64,000 nt of DNA, taken from the NCBI GenBank assembly GCA_014529385.2, contig CM043953.1, positions 72,421,872 to 72,485,871 on the forward strand, given 5' to 3'. Below, piece after piece: positions 10,578-22,263 of the stretch (its first letter is position 1; each line of letters begins with the position of its first letter). A program made the translations under genes and the position numbers. Source of the DNA: Adiantum capillus-veneris (lineage: Eukaryota; Streptophyta; Polypodiopsida; Polypodiales; Pteridaceae). The notes under the pieces are model-generated. The model made no database searches, was not told where the DNA came from, and saw only the letters and a program-made list of their open reading frames with translations.

Positions 10578-11130
10578 ATGGGCCATGTTGGTTATTACCG
10601 ACGGTTTATTTTAAACTTTGCCGAGATAGCTCGTCCTTTGTACAAGCTTCTTATTGAGTTCCACTGGAGCACGGAGTGTGACCATGCTTATGAGTCATTG
10701 AAAAAGACCTTGACAAGCGCTCCCATTCTGCAAGTGCCCAATTGGAATGTAATTTTCCATGTGCATATTGATGCATCGAACTTTGCTATTGGGTGTGTTC
10801 TACCTCAACCAGGAGAACATAAATTGGACTACCCCATTAGCTTTGCAAGTCGTCGATTGAACGATGCCGAGAGAAACTACACCACTATAGAGCGGAAAGG
10901 TTTAGCTATGATTTACGCAGTGAAAAAATTTCGCTACTACCTTCTTGCCAACAAGTTTGTTTTCTATGTGGATCATCAAGCCTTGTTGTATCTAGTAAAT
11001 AAACCTTGTTCCATGGGAAGAATTACATGATGGTTGTTAATTCTCCTTGAGTTTGATTTTACCGCTGTGGTGAGACCTAGTAAAAGACATGTCATGGCGG
11101 GTCATTTGTCTCGCATACCCAATGGTGAAG
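10578..11130 (+). pseudogene. E1 RNase H
   Basis: Open frame with FMGHVGYYRRFI (end of RT thumb), HIDASNFAIGCVLPQ (first catalytic Asp), ISFASRRLNDAERNYTTIER (catalytic Glu region) and FYVDHQALLYLVNKP (Asp). It is followed after one stop by RHVMAGHLSRIPNGE. These are the residues of the gypsy-type RNase H that degrades RNA in RNA:DNA hybrids. Confidence 0.9.
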
Positions 11131-12480
11131 CCCCTGCTAGAGTCGATGATGAATTGCCCGATACTTCCTTATTTCTAGTCGAGACCATGCCTAAATGGAG
11201 TGAGAAGATTGTGAACTTTCTAGTTAATGGTTTTCCACCCACAGAGCTTCGTAAGGATATAGCTCGAAAACTGTTAAAAGAATATGAACCTTATTCTCTC
11301 ATTGCAAGAACTATCTACAAGCTAGGGAAGGATGATATTCTTAGACGTTGTGCCCATGAGGATGAGTATTTATACATACTGCAAGAAGCCCACATGGATA
11401 TAGCCGGAGGACATTTCTCAGGGGAACTAACTGCTAGAAAGGTGTTGCAATTCAGGCTATTGGCGTCCTATCTTATTCAAGCATGCATCACTTTTTGCAA
11501 AAGGATGTGATGAATGCCAACGTTACAAGATCACACAACGAAAGGATAAGATGCCATTACATCCTGTTAAAGTGACTCAACCATTTGAAAAATGGGGTTT
11601 AGACTTTGTAGGCCCAATTAGTCCGACAGCTCGTAGCACTCAATCTCAATATATTATTGTTGCCACTGACTATGTGACAAAGTGGACGGAAGCCAGGGCG
11701 ACACGTAAGGCTGATGCAAGGTCAACTGCCAAGTTTCTCTTTGAGAACATTATTACAAGATTTGGTTGTCCCTTTGAGATTGTGAGTGACAATGGTACTC
11801 ATTTTATAACTGGAGTGATAAAGGAACTCATGACAAACTTCATGATAGCCCACCATAAGTCCACGCCTTATTATCCACAAGAAATGGCCAAGCTAAGAGC
11901 ACTAACAAGACCTTAATTTCCATCTTGACCAAAACAGTCGAAGCTCATCACACATATTGGGATTTGAAGCTGACATCAGCTCTATGGGCTTATCGTACTT
12001 CTTGCAAAGTTGCTATTAATTGTACACCATTCAAAATGGTATATGGCCAAGAAGCAGTTATGCCATTGGAGTTTATAATTCCTAGTCTGTGTGTAGCTTC
12101 ACAAGAAGGTTGGGATGGTAACCCTTTAGTTGAGCGCTTATATATCCTTAAGAGTTTAGATGAAGAAAGATAATTGGTTGTGCAAAATGCACTTGTGGAG
12201 AAAGATAGGAGGAAGAAATGGTTTGACCGTCATCTAAAGAACAAAGATATCAATGTTGGTGAGTGATAAAGTCCTTATGTATGGAGTGCAAAATGGGAAG
12301 AATAAGTTAAAATATGCGGGAAAAGGACCATATAGAGTATGTGAAATCACCCCACACAAGGTACCATTTTTGTGGAGACTCTTGATGGAGTTGAAACCAT
12401 TGGATTCCTCAATAGAGAAAATTTAAAAGATATTATGATCCTTTAAGCCAAGAGGAGCTACATACCATCCATGAAAAAAA
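11131..12480 (+). pseudogene. E1 integrase
   Basis: The zinc region is partly readable (AHMDIAGGHFSGELTARKVL, then KRM, stops and DECQRYK). The core shows KWGLDFVGPISPTARS (first Asp) and IVSDNGTHFITG (second Asp). The third motif is in a shifted frame as NGQAKSTNKTL, with Lys (codon 11895-11897) where the catalytic Glu is expected. The C-terminal part follows (LWAYRTSCKVAINCTPFKMV, then YGQEAVMPLE). Dead by frameshift and by E-to-K substitution. Confidence 0.9.
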
Positions 12481-12619
12481 GACAGCCAAGGCATAAGCAG
12501 AGTTGAAGAAGATACAAGCTCAAAATGAAGCTAAGGAGTGACAAAAATGCATAAGATGCCAATGAGAGGCCAACCTTGGAGTTACACATGCATTTCATGT
12601 TAAAACATAGGATGATTGG

Positions 12620-13121
12620 TTGGACTCTGACACACCTCTACGATACCCTATTGAACTAAATAGCGCCTATAAGAAAGTGCTATATAACGCCTTGTTAGAC
12701 ACGGGTGCTAAATATATATGTTGTCATATGGGGTGTGGTGTCAGCTATGAAAGTCATCCCTATATGAGGTACTATTCAAGTCAAGGGTTTCAACAAGAAA
12801 AAAACTACGATTTTTGGTATCTGGCACACTTCTGTCAGTTATGACAACGGCATTGTAGCTCAAGACTTTTTGGTCATGCCTATTGGAACTATGGAAGGTC
12901 ATATAAACCTAGGACGCACGTGGATGATAGTGACCAAATGCACTATTGGTTGGGGAACAAGGAGTGTCACAACGCAGAAACAACCTCTTAGCCCTGTCAC
13001 TCAAGCCATAGTCCCTAAGATATTACCTCCTGAGGAAATAAAACCAAAAACAATGCATGTCAAGGAGGTTGAACCATATATCCCTATAGCCCAACTCTCT
13101 AAAGCTTCAACTTCTAGTTGA
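12620..13121 (+). pseudogene. Second retropepsin-like domain after integrase in E1
   Basis: ALLDTGAKYI (DTGA at 12698-12709) resembles a retroviral-type protease active site. About 68 codons later, across frame changes, HINLGRTWMIV (12903-12926) resembles the ILGxxWL motif that closes this fold. The spacing is that of a retropepsin. It lies downstream of integrase, and the usual pre-RT protease is present separately. Whether it is part of E1 or a fragment of another element is not settled; the following sequence runs on to an E1-like PPT without an obvious junction. Confidence 0.5.
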
Positions 13122-13210
13122 AACAAAGCTTGAGACACACAAGACACATCCTAATATAGCAAAGAAAACAAAGAAGTGGGTCCCTAAAGCTTCTTTAGCG
13201 ACCATGGCTG

Positions 13211-13812
13211 ATGCTAAAAAACAGGAGCCTTTTAAGAAACACCCCACTCGCTCCCGTAAATGTAAGAAATAGTTGCATTGGATTCCTAAACGACTATTGG
13301 AAGCCCAAGGCTACTATCAAGGAAATGATCAAATATGGGTGCCAAAACATAAATTGTGTTCTTACCTATCACCTGACCCATGTGAGTCAAATCCTGTGAC
13401 GACAAGGCTGATGGAAGATCGTGGGAAAGGAAAAACCACAGAACACTATACACCGGATCCGGAGCTAGTATGGGTTCCCAAGCGAGAAAGGCTTGTTTCT
13501 CTCAGCTCGACCATAGAAAAAATGAATGAAGCTTCTTGCTCTTCATGTAGTTCCTATACAGAAATAGAAGCTTCGACACAACCGACACCTACCATTGTAC
13601 ATATCCATACAAACAAGAAAGAGTTTTCACCTCTCGTTGTAAGTTCACCACCTACAACAATGTTGCAAATCAAATCATGGGAGAGTACCTTACCACCCTT
13701 GCAACTAAATGAAATGCCTAGGATGGTCAAAAACTATTGGTCAAAGTTTTCACCCAAGACAACTTGGAACAATTGGTTTCAAAAGGTGATGACATCATTC
13801 CAAAAGGTATGA
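13211..13812 (+). pseudogene. E1 3' ORF remnant, unrecognised
   Basis: Open reading of about 180 codons (13273-13809) between the second protease-like domain and the PPT. It includes two similar segments (HWIPKRLLEAQGYY and LVWVPKRERLVSL) and a Ser/Thr-rich middle. No family is recognised. Its position matches the extra 3' ORFs known in some Tat/Athila elements (inference). Confidence 0.4.
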
Positions 13813-13819
13813 TCTACCC

Positions 13820-13833
13820 AAAGAAGGGGGGAG
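13820..13833 (+). other. E1 polypurine tract
   Basis: AAAGAAGGGGGGAG directly precedes TGTTTGC at 13834, the expected arrangement of a plus-strand priming site and a TG-initial LTR. Confidence 0.7.
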
Positions 13834-14111
13834 TGTTTGCTGACATTCATCATTCACTCACTCCCCTCTTAACCTTCCTCCCTAAACTCTCAATCTCCGA
13901 TCTTAGGAAATGTATATATAAAGCCTTATACTCACAAAACAAAAATAAAAAAATAAAAAAAGAGCAAGAGCCACCAAACAAAAATCTGGAGACTTACGAG
14001 TTCTATATATAACACAAAATCATAAAAACACATTATGCACAAAGAATTGACCTTTTGACATGACCCTTATAATATTTGCACTCTAACCATCATCTATCTG
14101 TGTGTACAGAC

Positions 14112-14537
14112 ATGGCTAGTACGATAGAGTCATCCACTCCTACCTTGGGTGAGAGGTACCCTCTTTACTTTGCACAAGTGTTTCACATAGTCTACCTGGT
14201 GCTTACATATGAATGGGATTTGGTAGATACGCTAGCATGTGAGAGGAATTTCGAGGAGTTAGAATGGCTGATACGTCTCTTGACCACGACTGCTCCATAC
14301 TTAGTAGAGGACGTCTCTCCGATTGCACAAACTTACCCTCTTGACCAAGATGACTATAGACGTCTAGTGATATTCTTAGTGAAAATTTGTGCCTCTAACG
14401 ATGAGGAAGAGTTATATGATTACACGGATGGCACATATGGTCTCACAAATGATGACTTCGTTTTTCTTGATGATGACGAGGATAAGGGTTTAGCCTTAGT
14501 GTTCCCCCCCAATATCTACAATGTCCTATTCCCTTGA
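14112..14537 (+). CDS. Intact 141-aa acidic ORF of unknown function in the E1 3' LTR region
   Basis: The first ATG is at 14112 in good context (G at -3 and +4), and the frame is open to TGA at 14535-14537. The protein (start MASTIESSTPTLGERYP) has a middle rich in aromatic and aliphatic residues (YFAQVFHIVYLVLTYEWDLV, ELEWLIRLLTTTAPYLVEDV) and a strongly acidic C-terminal third (NDEEELYDY, DDDEDKGLALVF). I see no signal peptide or clear membrane segment and recognise no family. It is open while the surrounding element is full of stops, which is odd. It could be an element accessory ORF, a captured host gene or chance. Confidence 0.45.
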   Translation: MASTIESSTPTLGERYPLYFAQVFHIVYLVLTYEWDLVDTLACERNFEELEWLIRLLTTTAPYLVEDVSPIAQTYPLDQDDYRRLVIFLVKICASNDEEELYDYTDGTYGLTNDDFVFLDDDEDKGLALVFPPNIYNVLFP

Positions 14538-15308
14538 CTATGCAAATAATTAGGTTAGGGTTCCTTATGTTGTTTGATTGTGTTCAATAAGGGTTGGTGC
14601 CTCTTCTCACTAAGGTGCCTCTTAGAGGTATTCTTTGTATTTTCTAGTATGTATGTGAACGTGTTGCTGTTGTTATGATTTGGACTTTCATGGAATCTTT
14701 CTCTCATTCAGTCTTCAAATCAAGCACGATCATCAACACAAACAAGTATTTCTTGACCATTAGCATTTGCCTCCTGTCTTTGTTTTTGCAACCATGATTA
14801 TCTGCTTTAAACGTGATTGGTAGCATAATATTCCGCACATTTGCTTAGATTAAACATTAGATTCTATATAATTTTTTGTCATAATACCTTGTCTATGTTT
14901 CAGAATCAAACAGTCTGACTAAGCTAGTTTGACCAAGTTAGGAGTTAGAAATCTTCTTTTAATACCATGGGGAATGCCTTCCTAATAATCAATGTTACTT
15001 TAGGTTCTTGATCCGATTTAGGCAGCATTGTGTGCAATGTACTAGGGCTTTCTAGTGGACTTAGTCCCTATTGACCTTTAGCTTAAGTATTATAAAGGGA
15101 GTTTACTAGGTGATCACCGATGAGAGGCGCACCACTTATCTTATTTTTTCAGTAGTTTTGTAACGACTAGCAACTGTGGGCGTCCATGTGTAAATGGGCC
15201 AAACTCTTATAAAAGGTCCATTTGACCTAAAAATCCTCATTCTCTGAGGTGTAAGCTAAGAAGTGCTCTTGCTCCATCTCTGTCTCCTTCTCCTTCATGT
15301 GCTCAAAG

Positions 15309-15384
<76 letters not shown>
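15309..15384. repeat. Compound microsatellite (TG)n then (GA)n
   Basis: About 28 bp of TG/GT (15309-15336), the spacer ATGCTT, then about 42 bp of GA to 15384. Confidence 0.97.
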
Positions 15385-15387
<3 letters not shown>

Positions 15388-15640
15388 TGTATGTGATCAA
15401 GCATTACGGCAGCATTGTCGCTGGCAAGGTGGTTGAGCGCAGCATCGACGGAAGCTCCTTCTTCTTCACAACACAGGATCCTTCACGACGGAAGCATTGA
15501 GCGGTGAGTGACACACCCCTACCCCCTTGAGCTTGCTAGGCTCTTCTAGCTGTGTGTTTGCAGCCTTTTGAGGCTCGCACACATTGCACAGGCAAGTTCT
15601 GAGCTTCAACACATACGACAAAGCATACAGGCCTCAAACT

Positions 15641-15965
15641 TTTGGCACCAAATATGTCAGTAATAAAATTAAGTACTAACTCCATAAGAGGTGCCATGGA
15701 GTTTAGGGGCTATAATTTTAAGCCATTCTCTTGCAATATTTCTCTCTTTATTCTCTTATGCTAAGCTGTGTGCAAAAATTGTGTCTCCATCTTCTTCTCT
15801 TAAAGGCTATCGCTATCATATCTATTCTTTTGTGTATGTGTGTATGGTGTCCTTGTCTATTTGTGTGTACTTGGTCAAGGGAGAGATGGTGAGAGCTTTG
15901 ATGGTCGTGTGTGTGTGTGTGAGGAAAGTTGAAGAATTAGCACCCGTTGTCCGACCTCCCATCAA
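15641..15965 (+). other. Possible LTR end before a PBS-like site
   Basis: CT- and GT-rich sequence ending in CCTCCCATCA just before TGGTATCAGAG. The ending resembles that of element D (CCCATCA, then TGGTATCAAAG), suggesting the 5' LTR end of another copia-type element. No second copy is visible. Confidence 0.35.
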
Positions 15966-15976
15966 TGGTATCAGAG
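15966..15976 (+). other. Primer-binding-site-like sequence
   Basis: TGGTATCAGAG matches the complement of the plant initiator tRNA-Met 3' end used by many plant LTR retrotransposons. Confidence 0.5.
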
Positions 15977-17540
15977 TGAAGGCTTGCCGCAATCAAAAAC
16001 GTAATTTCAACTTTTTGAAAAGGAAACCAAATTGGCAATAACAGATTTGTAATTTAAAATTCAATTGATGTATATTTGGCAAATTATCCATAAAATTGCA
16101 GTTATTGGCAATCATAAACAAAGAACTTGCGAGGAAACGAGAAGAAGAAGCTTTTGAAGAAACTTGATGTAATCAGTGATCAAGATCCGACGTTGGAGTG
16201 TTTTGAGAGAGCTCAAGGGGAGCCGATTTCAGGTTGGGTAGATAAAGAAGAGACAAAGGCCTCAAATTTGGCTCAGGAAAGAAACTGACAAATTCTTGGA
16301 AGGGCGTCGTAGGGCTTACAAAGAGCAAGGAGTGATTTCTAACTATCCAAATCCACAGGAACAAGTCGGCTCTAAGATTGTAAGGCTTGAAATACTTAAT
16401 CAAGAAATCTTGACCTTAAGATGGAATTGTAGGTAGTCAAGAGGAGATTGAAATTTCACTCCAAGTAATATTCTTTGCAAACGAGGTGGACCAATCATCC
16501 ACCAAAACTTTCCCATTACAAACCATTGGTTGTTTTTTTGCGCCTTTGTGCTCGATGAATGTTGTGGGAACAACATCCTATACACAACGAGGCCAGCAAG
16601 TTGGCCTCCACCAAATTGATGTCTATCATCATCAAACAAGTTGCCCCTGTCATGAAGACATTTCCCCCATCTTACTCTCTGCCAAGAAACCTTTATATAG
16701 GTCGCCCTCGTCCATTCTTCCCACAACACTATCTTTCCCTCTGTCTCTACTCATTGCCATACATTATTTTCACACTTTTGGTTAAGCCTTAATTCATTCA
16801 TTTAACCCTTTTGGTCAGCAACCCCCCATTGCATGCCCAACAAATTAAACCACGGGCACTTACTCTTAAAGGTGAAATCACCCCTCGAAGCTGAAAAAAA
16901 CAAAAAATAATATACTCACTCTACCATGGCCACCAACAAAACCGAGAGCCATTATAATTTATCTTCTTCAATACTTGCTACCAAAACCCTTTCAGTGATT
17001 ATAAAGTCCCGTACTTATTTAAATTTTCCCCATTTGTAAATGATGCAAGCTCTTAAAAACACACATAGGTGATCTCTGAAGTTAAACCGTGATGATCGAT
17101 TCCTATCCATATTAAACAGGCATCATGTCAATTGATACCTATAACTGAGGAAGGGAGTTTAGACTCCAAAAATTCAATTTTATCAAATAACGACATGCTC
17201 AATAGATCATCGATTTCAACTTTACTTTTGTATGACACATGTGGATTGGTCGTCATCACCGATCTTATAGCTAAATAAAAATCATTTTGTTTATCTTTAT
17301 CTTCTCATTGCTTGCATACCAATCACACGCACACACATATATATATAGGTGTGTATGTATATTCATATATAAAGCCATTATATCTTTAAAAAAGAAGAAA
17401 AAGAAAGCATGCCATCATGGCTCATCTTCCATAGCCACAACCAATTGTTGAATAGATCACAAAACTTGCAACAATCACTTGCATGTGAGTGCATGCGAAG
17501 ACGAGTCATGCACGCTACACGCGTCAAAATCACACTCGCT
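15977..17540. other. No gene recognised
   Basis: AT-rich sequence. Short ORFs on both strands (for example 16173-16403 and 16400-16729) show no family signature. It may be the decayed interior of the element whose PBS is at 15966. ATATATATATA at about 17337-17347. Confidence 0.4.
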
Positions 17541-18105
17541 CCAAAGCAGAACAAAATTAGTAAAAATGCTTTCACTTTCAAAAAATGTGATGCCACTAAA
17601 GATGCTAGCACTGTCTTGGCATGGGTTATTCAATTAGACGGCTACTTTCATGACGATGACTTCCATGAACATGACAAGGTGAAAATCACCTCACTAGTAG
17701 TGCTTCACTATGGTGAAATGCCACCAAACAAAATGGTAGACGGCCACGTACTTGGCATGCATTTAAGAAGAAGTTTTTGTCCCACTTCTTATCCACACAA
17801 CATAAAGCTAAAGCACGCTGCTAGTGCGATTTAATTTGTTAAGGTAGAAATGAAGATGTACATGCCTAACTGATCATTGTTGGAATCGTCTCATTCAATT
17901 GCAAGGCGTTGAATATGTCAGCCACAAGAAACTAAAGCAAAAGTACATAATAGGGTTAGCACTTCAGATCAGGGAACACAAAGTTTCCTTTATTGTCTTC
18001 TTAAAGAAGATATCAAAGAAAACTCTGCAGCAAAGGAAGACCATCTTCACCAAGAAATGTATTAAGGGAGACCAAAAAGCATGGCCCATAGAGCGATATA
18101 ACTAG
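17541..18105 (+). pseudogene. Gag-like remnant
   Basis: Within an open frame ending at 17834, KDASTVLAWVIQLDGYFHDD, then FHEHDKVKITSLVV, resembles the start of a retrotransposon Gag capsid domain (a D...L.W...L..YF...........K......L pattern). The expected W-W motif downstream is not seen. Stops follow, and the rest up to 18105 is degenerate. A weak call. Confidence 0.35.
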
Positions 18106-18198
18106 AGCATCTAATTAGATAGTTTAGTTGTGAGTTGCTTCTTCATTATCATCTTCGTCATCACTACTCCGTCCCTTCTGTTTTATAATAGCACTTGA

Positions 18199-18342
18199 TG
18201 AAAGGACCAAGGGGACTAGAACATGCTCATCACCACCCAACCATGCCCTATATAGGCCCTTGGCCTTCTAAATATAGAAACCCCCTTGACTGCATGTCCG
18301 TCCTGGCCCTTGGTCGTAACTGGTCCTACCATTGTCTTGACA
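18199..18342 (-). repeat. Element F 3' LTR
   Basis: 144 bp, about 90% or more similar by eye to 23419-23560. Both contain the TATA-like CCTATATAGGGC. Confidence 0.9.
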
Positions 18343-18357
18343 TTACTCTCCCCTTGG
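18343..18357 (-). other. Element F polypurine tract
   Basis: On the minus strand CCAAGGGGAGAGTAA lies directly before the 3' LTR start TGTCAAGAC. Confidence 0.75.
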
Positions 18358-18480
18358 AGAAGCGTTTTCGTCCGCAAAAACACGAGTGATGGTATCTTCA
18401 TAAGAACACTAAAGTTTTCTATCGTAACATCCCTCATGGATCCAACAGTTCATTTGAGTGAAACCCGGTTCAGTAGGAGT

Positions 18481-18770
18481 TCAATGAAACCAAGAGTAAC
18501 ATCTTGATTTTCTACATTGTTGTCCGTTTGTAACCATCTGATGGTACCGGTTCCTATCCAAAAATAGTGTGTAGACTCCATTTAGAACACTCATGAGCAT
18601 GGTAAACGAGTTTATCACAACAAAGATGTACCAAAAAGAGTACCTCTTGTCACTTTCCATGAAAGTAACTTGCTGACATAACTCATCAGCCAAGTTTAAG
18701 TCCTTGACTTGTTCCCAATTTTTATCATCAGTAAACAACCCCACCCTAACGAGTGTGCAAGGTTGAGAAC
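18481..18770 (-). other. Candidate last exon of element F cargo: C-terminal membrane segment
   Basis: A splice-acceptor-like TATAACTCAG ends at 18771 on the minus strand. The following frame is open for about 95 codons to the stop at 18481. It encodes a soluble stretch (VGLFTDDKNWEQVKDLNLAD, then ELCQQVTFMESDKR) and one strong hydrophobic segment (FWYIFVVINSFTMLMSVLNG) near the C-terminus. The family is not recognised. It looks like a real coding exon because charged and hydrophobic blocks are ordered and the acceptor is good. Confidence 0.5.
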
Positions 18771-20137
18771 CTGAGTTATACATGAAGAGACTACACCTAG
18801 TCGCAAACATGCTTTAACTTATAGTAAGAAAACTCTAAGTAGAGCAATAAATGCTTACTGAATGAATCACTTGGTGCTAATGTACGCACTTTGCATATCC
18901 TTCAACACCAGATTACACTGTATAATCTGTCTATCCCCTTGGATAACTGACAGTACTGAGATGTGTTTTCCTCACGGTTTATAGATAGTTGTCCCAGATG
19001 ACTAGTAAACGGGGAATCACAGTAGTGTATGACATGGATGAGGAATCAACAATGTCCGAAATAACCATCGTGGTTAACTTGAAAAAATCCACAAACACCC
19101 AAACCGAGCCATGACCTCTATTGATGATTAGTAGACCCAAAAGTAATCTCCTAAAGAGATTGCACTTAGAGTGCAAATGCTTCATAAGCAACAACTTAAG
19201 GAATATGCATGCCGTTCCAAATCAGCCTTTGCTAAACACTAGGGTCCATAAGACCTAGTGTGCATGCATTTAGAAAAAACAAACCCGAACCTGTATATCC
19301 ATAATGATCCTTGCCAATACTTATGGCAAATGTGATGCGCCTAGCACGCATTAAAAAGGAATGTAAATAGTTCTGAAAAGAAACTAAATACTTTTAGTTG
19401 CAATCTTTTGTAAGCCTTGCTGAAACGTCTGAATCACAATAGAAGGTGAAACATTGATCACTTCTAGGTACAAACAATGAAATTTTTTCATTAACAACTT
19501 ATAGCCTTGCTGTATGTATAAACAACCATTTGTAATGTTGTTTAGCAATACTTGTAGTTGAACAAGTCATTGTAAGTATCTGACAATTTTTGGCCATTGA
19601 AATTGCTCATGATACATCGTGCTGAAAATGGTCTAGAAAATAGATTTGACCAGCACTTAGGGACTTTGTCGTGACACATATTGGAAATAGGGGCGCCAGT
19701 GTCAGTCCCAGAGACTCATATTCGCCACATGTGGAATATGTCTCAACTAAGGATGTCTGAAAAAAGAACATCCTACAAGTACAAGATGTACTTGTGTGTG
19801 GAGGTAGCTCTAAACACTCTACGGCAAGAGTGAGAGGGACCCTCATTCATTGCTCCACACTGGCTAAACCGAACTCCTTGAGTTCCTAGACCATGTTGTA
19901 TCCCATGTGACAACATGTGCCAAATCAAATCCTACAAGTGCATTCATAACAGCATAAGGCAGAAAGATAGATTGGACACTTGGCCCAAAACACTTTGTGC
20001 CGACATGGCCTTGGCATGGCTCTGTAACATTCAAGCGTACTTGTACGTCTTGAAAAACCAAGCAAAGCATACTAAAAATGGAATAACACCAAATCAATAG
20101 ATGCGTACCTGGAGATTTGAACGTAATGTTCACTTAC

Positions 20138-20170
20138 CCGTATTCAAATGGAGAGGAGCACGTCCCCTAC
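20138..20170 (-). other. Candidate 33-bp micro-exon in element F cargo
   Basis: On the minus strand TTTGTTTTTCAG precedes 20170, and GTAAGTG follows 20138, a textbook acceptor and donor. The 33 bp can be read in one open frame. Alternatively the acceptor context is by chance. Confidence 0.3.
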
Positions 20171-22055
20171 CTGAAAAACAAACATCATTGCACTGGGAAC
20201 CCTGGGTGTTGTCTTTGCAATCCAAGCCCTTATATTAGAATCTACGTAGTCAAACCCCTTGGTAAGACTCTTTGTAGAAACTGCTCAACTAGCAGATAAC
20301 GATAATCAACATAGTCAACTGTGTACAGAATGATTGGAATCAACTTGAAAAGAGTGTTCATCCGCTATTGCGTGATAGATTGCAGAATTCTTTCCTTGAA
20401 AGTATAACTGGGAGAGATCAACTGTGATCCTCAATGCATATCAAAGTGACTGCTGAGCTCTTATGGACAACCATGTTGTCGCAATTGATTATTGCATCTA
20501 TACTTCCTTGTAGAGATCAGCTGCTGTGAGTTGAAGATAATAAAAAACTCAACTTGAGTGTCGCACTGAAAACATGTAGTGCAAAAATAACACCCTAAAC
20601 ATCCGTAATGACAAGACTCTTGCTTGTCCATTAACGTCGATGTGTACTTCCTTTGGTAGATCTTGAAAACAATCACCCAAAGAATGTCAGTAGTTGGGTC
20701 TTACCCTTGGCCTGACAACGGCTCTTAGCCTGTTTGGCTCATAGCCCTTATGCAAAATAGTGTTCAATCGACAAACCGATAAAGACTAATTTGAGTAGCA
20801 TCTTAGCCACGTGCTAGCTGTGAGTTAGAGCACCTTGGCTCAAGTTGACTCACGAGCAAAACATGTATCAAAAGCTTCTTAGAAGATTTTCAATTTTTTT
20901 TCTTAGAGAGAGAGATAGAGAACGAAAAGAAGAGCATGCTGGGCTGAGGAACTTTCCTTAAGTTTTTAGAGTGTGTGCCCAAGCTATGTGCTCTTACGCA
21001 TCTTATGCCTGACGTGCAGCTTATCGTATAAGCATTCCCTAGTTTTCCGGTATGACTCTCTCATCGAGAGACGTAACAGAAAAACACGAAACTCATTCCA
21101 AGCCACCTACCTTGCAGGGGTCGTGATTGTATGAGGACGACTTAGCATTGGCGCTTTGCCCATGAAATAAGTCCTAGATTTAGGTTTCCTTTTAGTGTTG
21201 TTGTGTGTTAATAACAACCAACAATCATGTTAAACAATCCATCACTGATTCTGTCCTTGACAGAGTTGCGAGTGTGATAGCGGAAGCGTAATGCATGAAG
21301 TGGTAGAATTGAATCCACCTACTAGCATGCCTTGCGTGCAGAATTGTAAGCCCTTGCGGAGAGTGATGGCCTCAACCGTGAGAACCAAACCATAAGTGCC
21401 TTGCACAGCTTAGACTGGTAGGGATTCTGTGAGCTGATATTCCCATTTTGGTAGTTTCCAAAACTTGTATGCCACTACCCGTGATGCCAAGTCATCGGTA
21501 GTACCTTGGCACAAGGGAGAAGTCTTGCTTCATATAAAATTTCCAAAGCACTTTGCTTTGCACAGTGACAGTAATTGGCAAGTAAAGTGTAAATAGGAAA
21601 AAACAAGAAAAATTTAACCTTGGCTAACCTGGTAGTTGGTGCTGCAACCAGTTGTCATGAAATTTGGAAGGAAAAACTCATTCCGAAACGGCTCATAGCC
21701 ATATCTGCACAAACGCCCTTGTATATCCTATACACCCGTCTGGTACATAATGAAATAACCTGCATTAGGAAATAACCTGCAAACACATTGCCTATTCCTT
21801 CCCAATTTTGTATGCTCATAGCATATGCCAAACGGGCCAGCCTCAATGCAAGATGTATAAATTGAAGCTTTGCTTCATAGAACTATGTATGGCCTTATTA
21901 CCAATGAATGCTATTGATGATAGATGTCATAGCAAAGAGACTCAACCTTGTCGATCATGCACAAAAAATCGACCATGTCTACTTGTAGATCTGCTAGAAA
22001 AAGAGAATTATATGTGCAATAAACAAATACCAACTGCGTACCTCATGAAGTACAC

Positions 22056-22263
22056 CTGTCGATGAAATGGCCGTCGTAAGAATCGAATGAGTTGGAATCA
22101 AGGTTCACAATTGTTTGATTTTGTGTTGCCAAGGGCCTTGCCCGATTTGCAAGCAATTTGGAAGCTCTAGTGGTGTTATACAAACCATCCCCATGAGCAT
22201 CTTTGACGAACCTTGCTCCCGTATAATCCCATTGAACTGTTGACGAGTTGTGCTTTAGCCATG
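22056..22263 (-). other. Candidate internal exon of element F cargo
   Basis: On the minus strand, GACCAACAG ends at 22264 (acceptor) and GTGTAC begins at 22055 (donor). The 208 bp between them are fully open in one frame, with a coding-like sequence: HNSSTVQWDYTGARFVKDAH, GDGLYNTTRASKLLANRARP and LDSNSFDSYDGHFID. Potential N-glycosylation sites (NSS, NTT, NQT) suggest a lumenal or extracellular segment. Family not recognised. Confidence 0.5.

Larger units (their letters stand above)
7391..15640 (+). mobile_element. E1: decayed Ty3/gypsy retrotransposon (non-chromovirus)
   Basis: Plus-strand order: Gag tail/protease (7440-8660), linker, RT (9516-10560), RNase H (10578-11130), integrase (11131-12480), an extra 3' region (12600-13812), PPT (13820-13833) and putative LTR from 13834. 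RT-RNase H-integrase is the Ty3/gypsy order. There is no chromodomain after integrase. The 5' LTR and most of gag are missing at the copia-2 junction. Many in-frame stops show that it is old. Its protease region resembles that of element A further right. Confidence 0.88.
13834..15640 (+). repeat. Putative 3' LTR of E1
   Basis: It starts with TG after the PPT. A TATA-like CTTATAAAAGG lies at about 15205. It contains the compound (TG)n(GA)n tract and ends somewhere near 15635, where CTTTTGGCACC (PBS-like) occurs. The 5' copy is missing, so the boundaries cannot be checked by comparison. It holds the intact ORF at 14112-14537. Confidence 0.4.
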
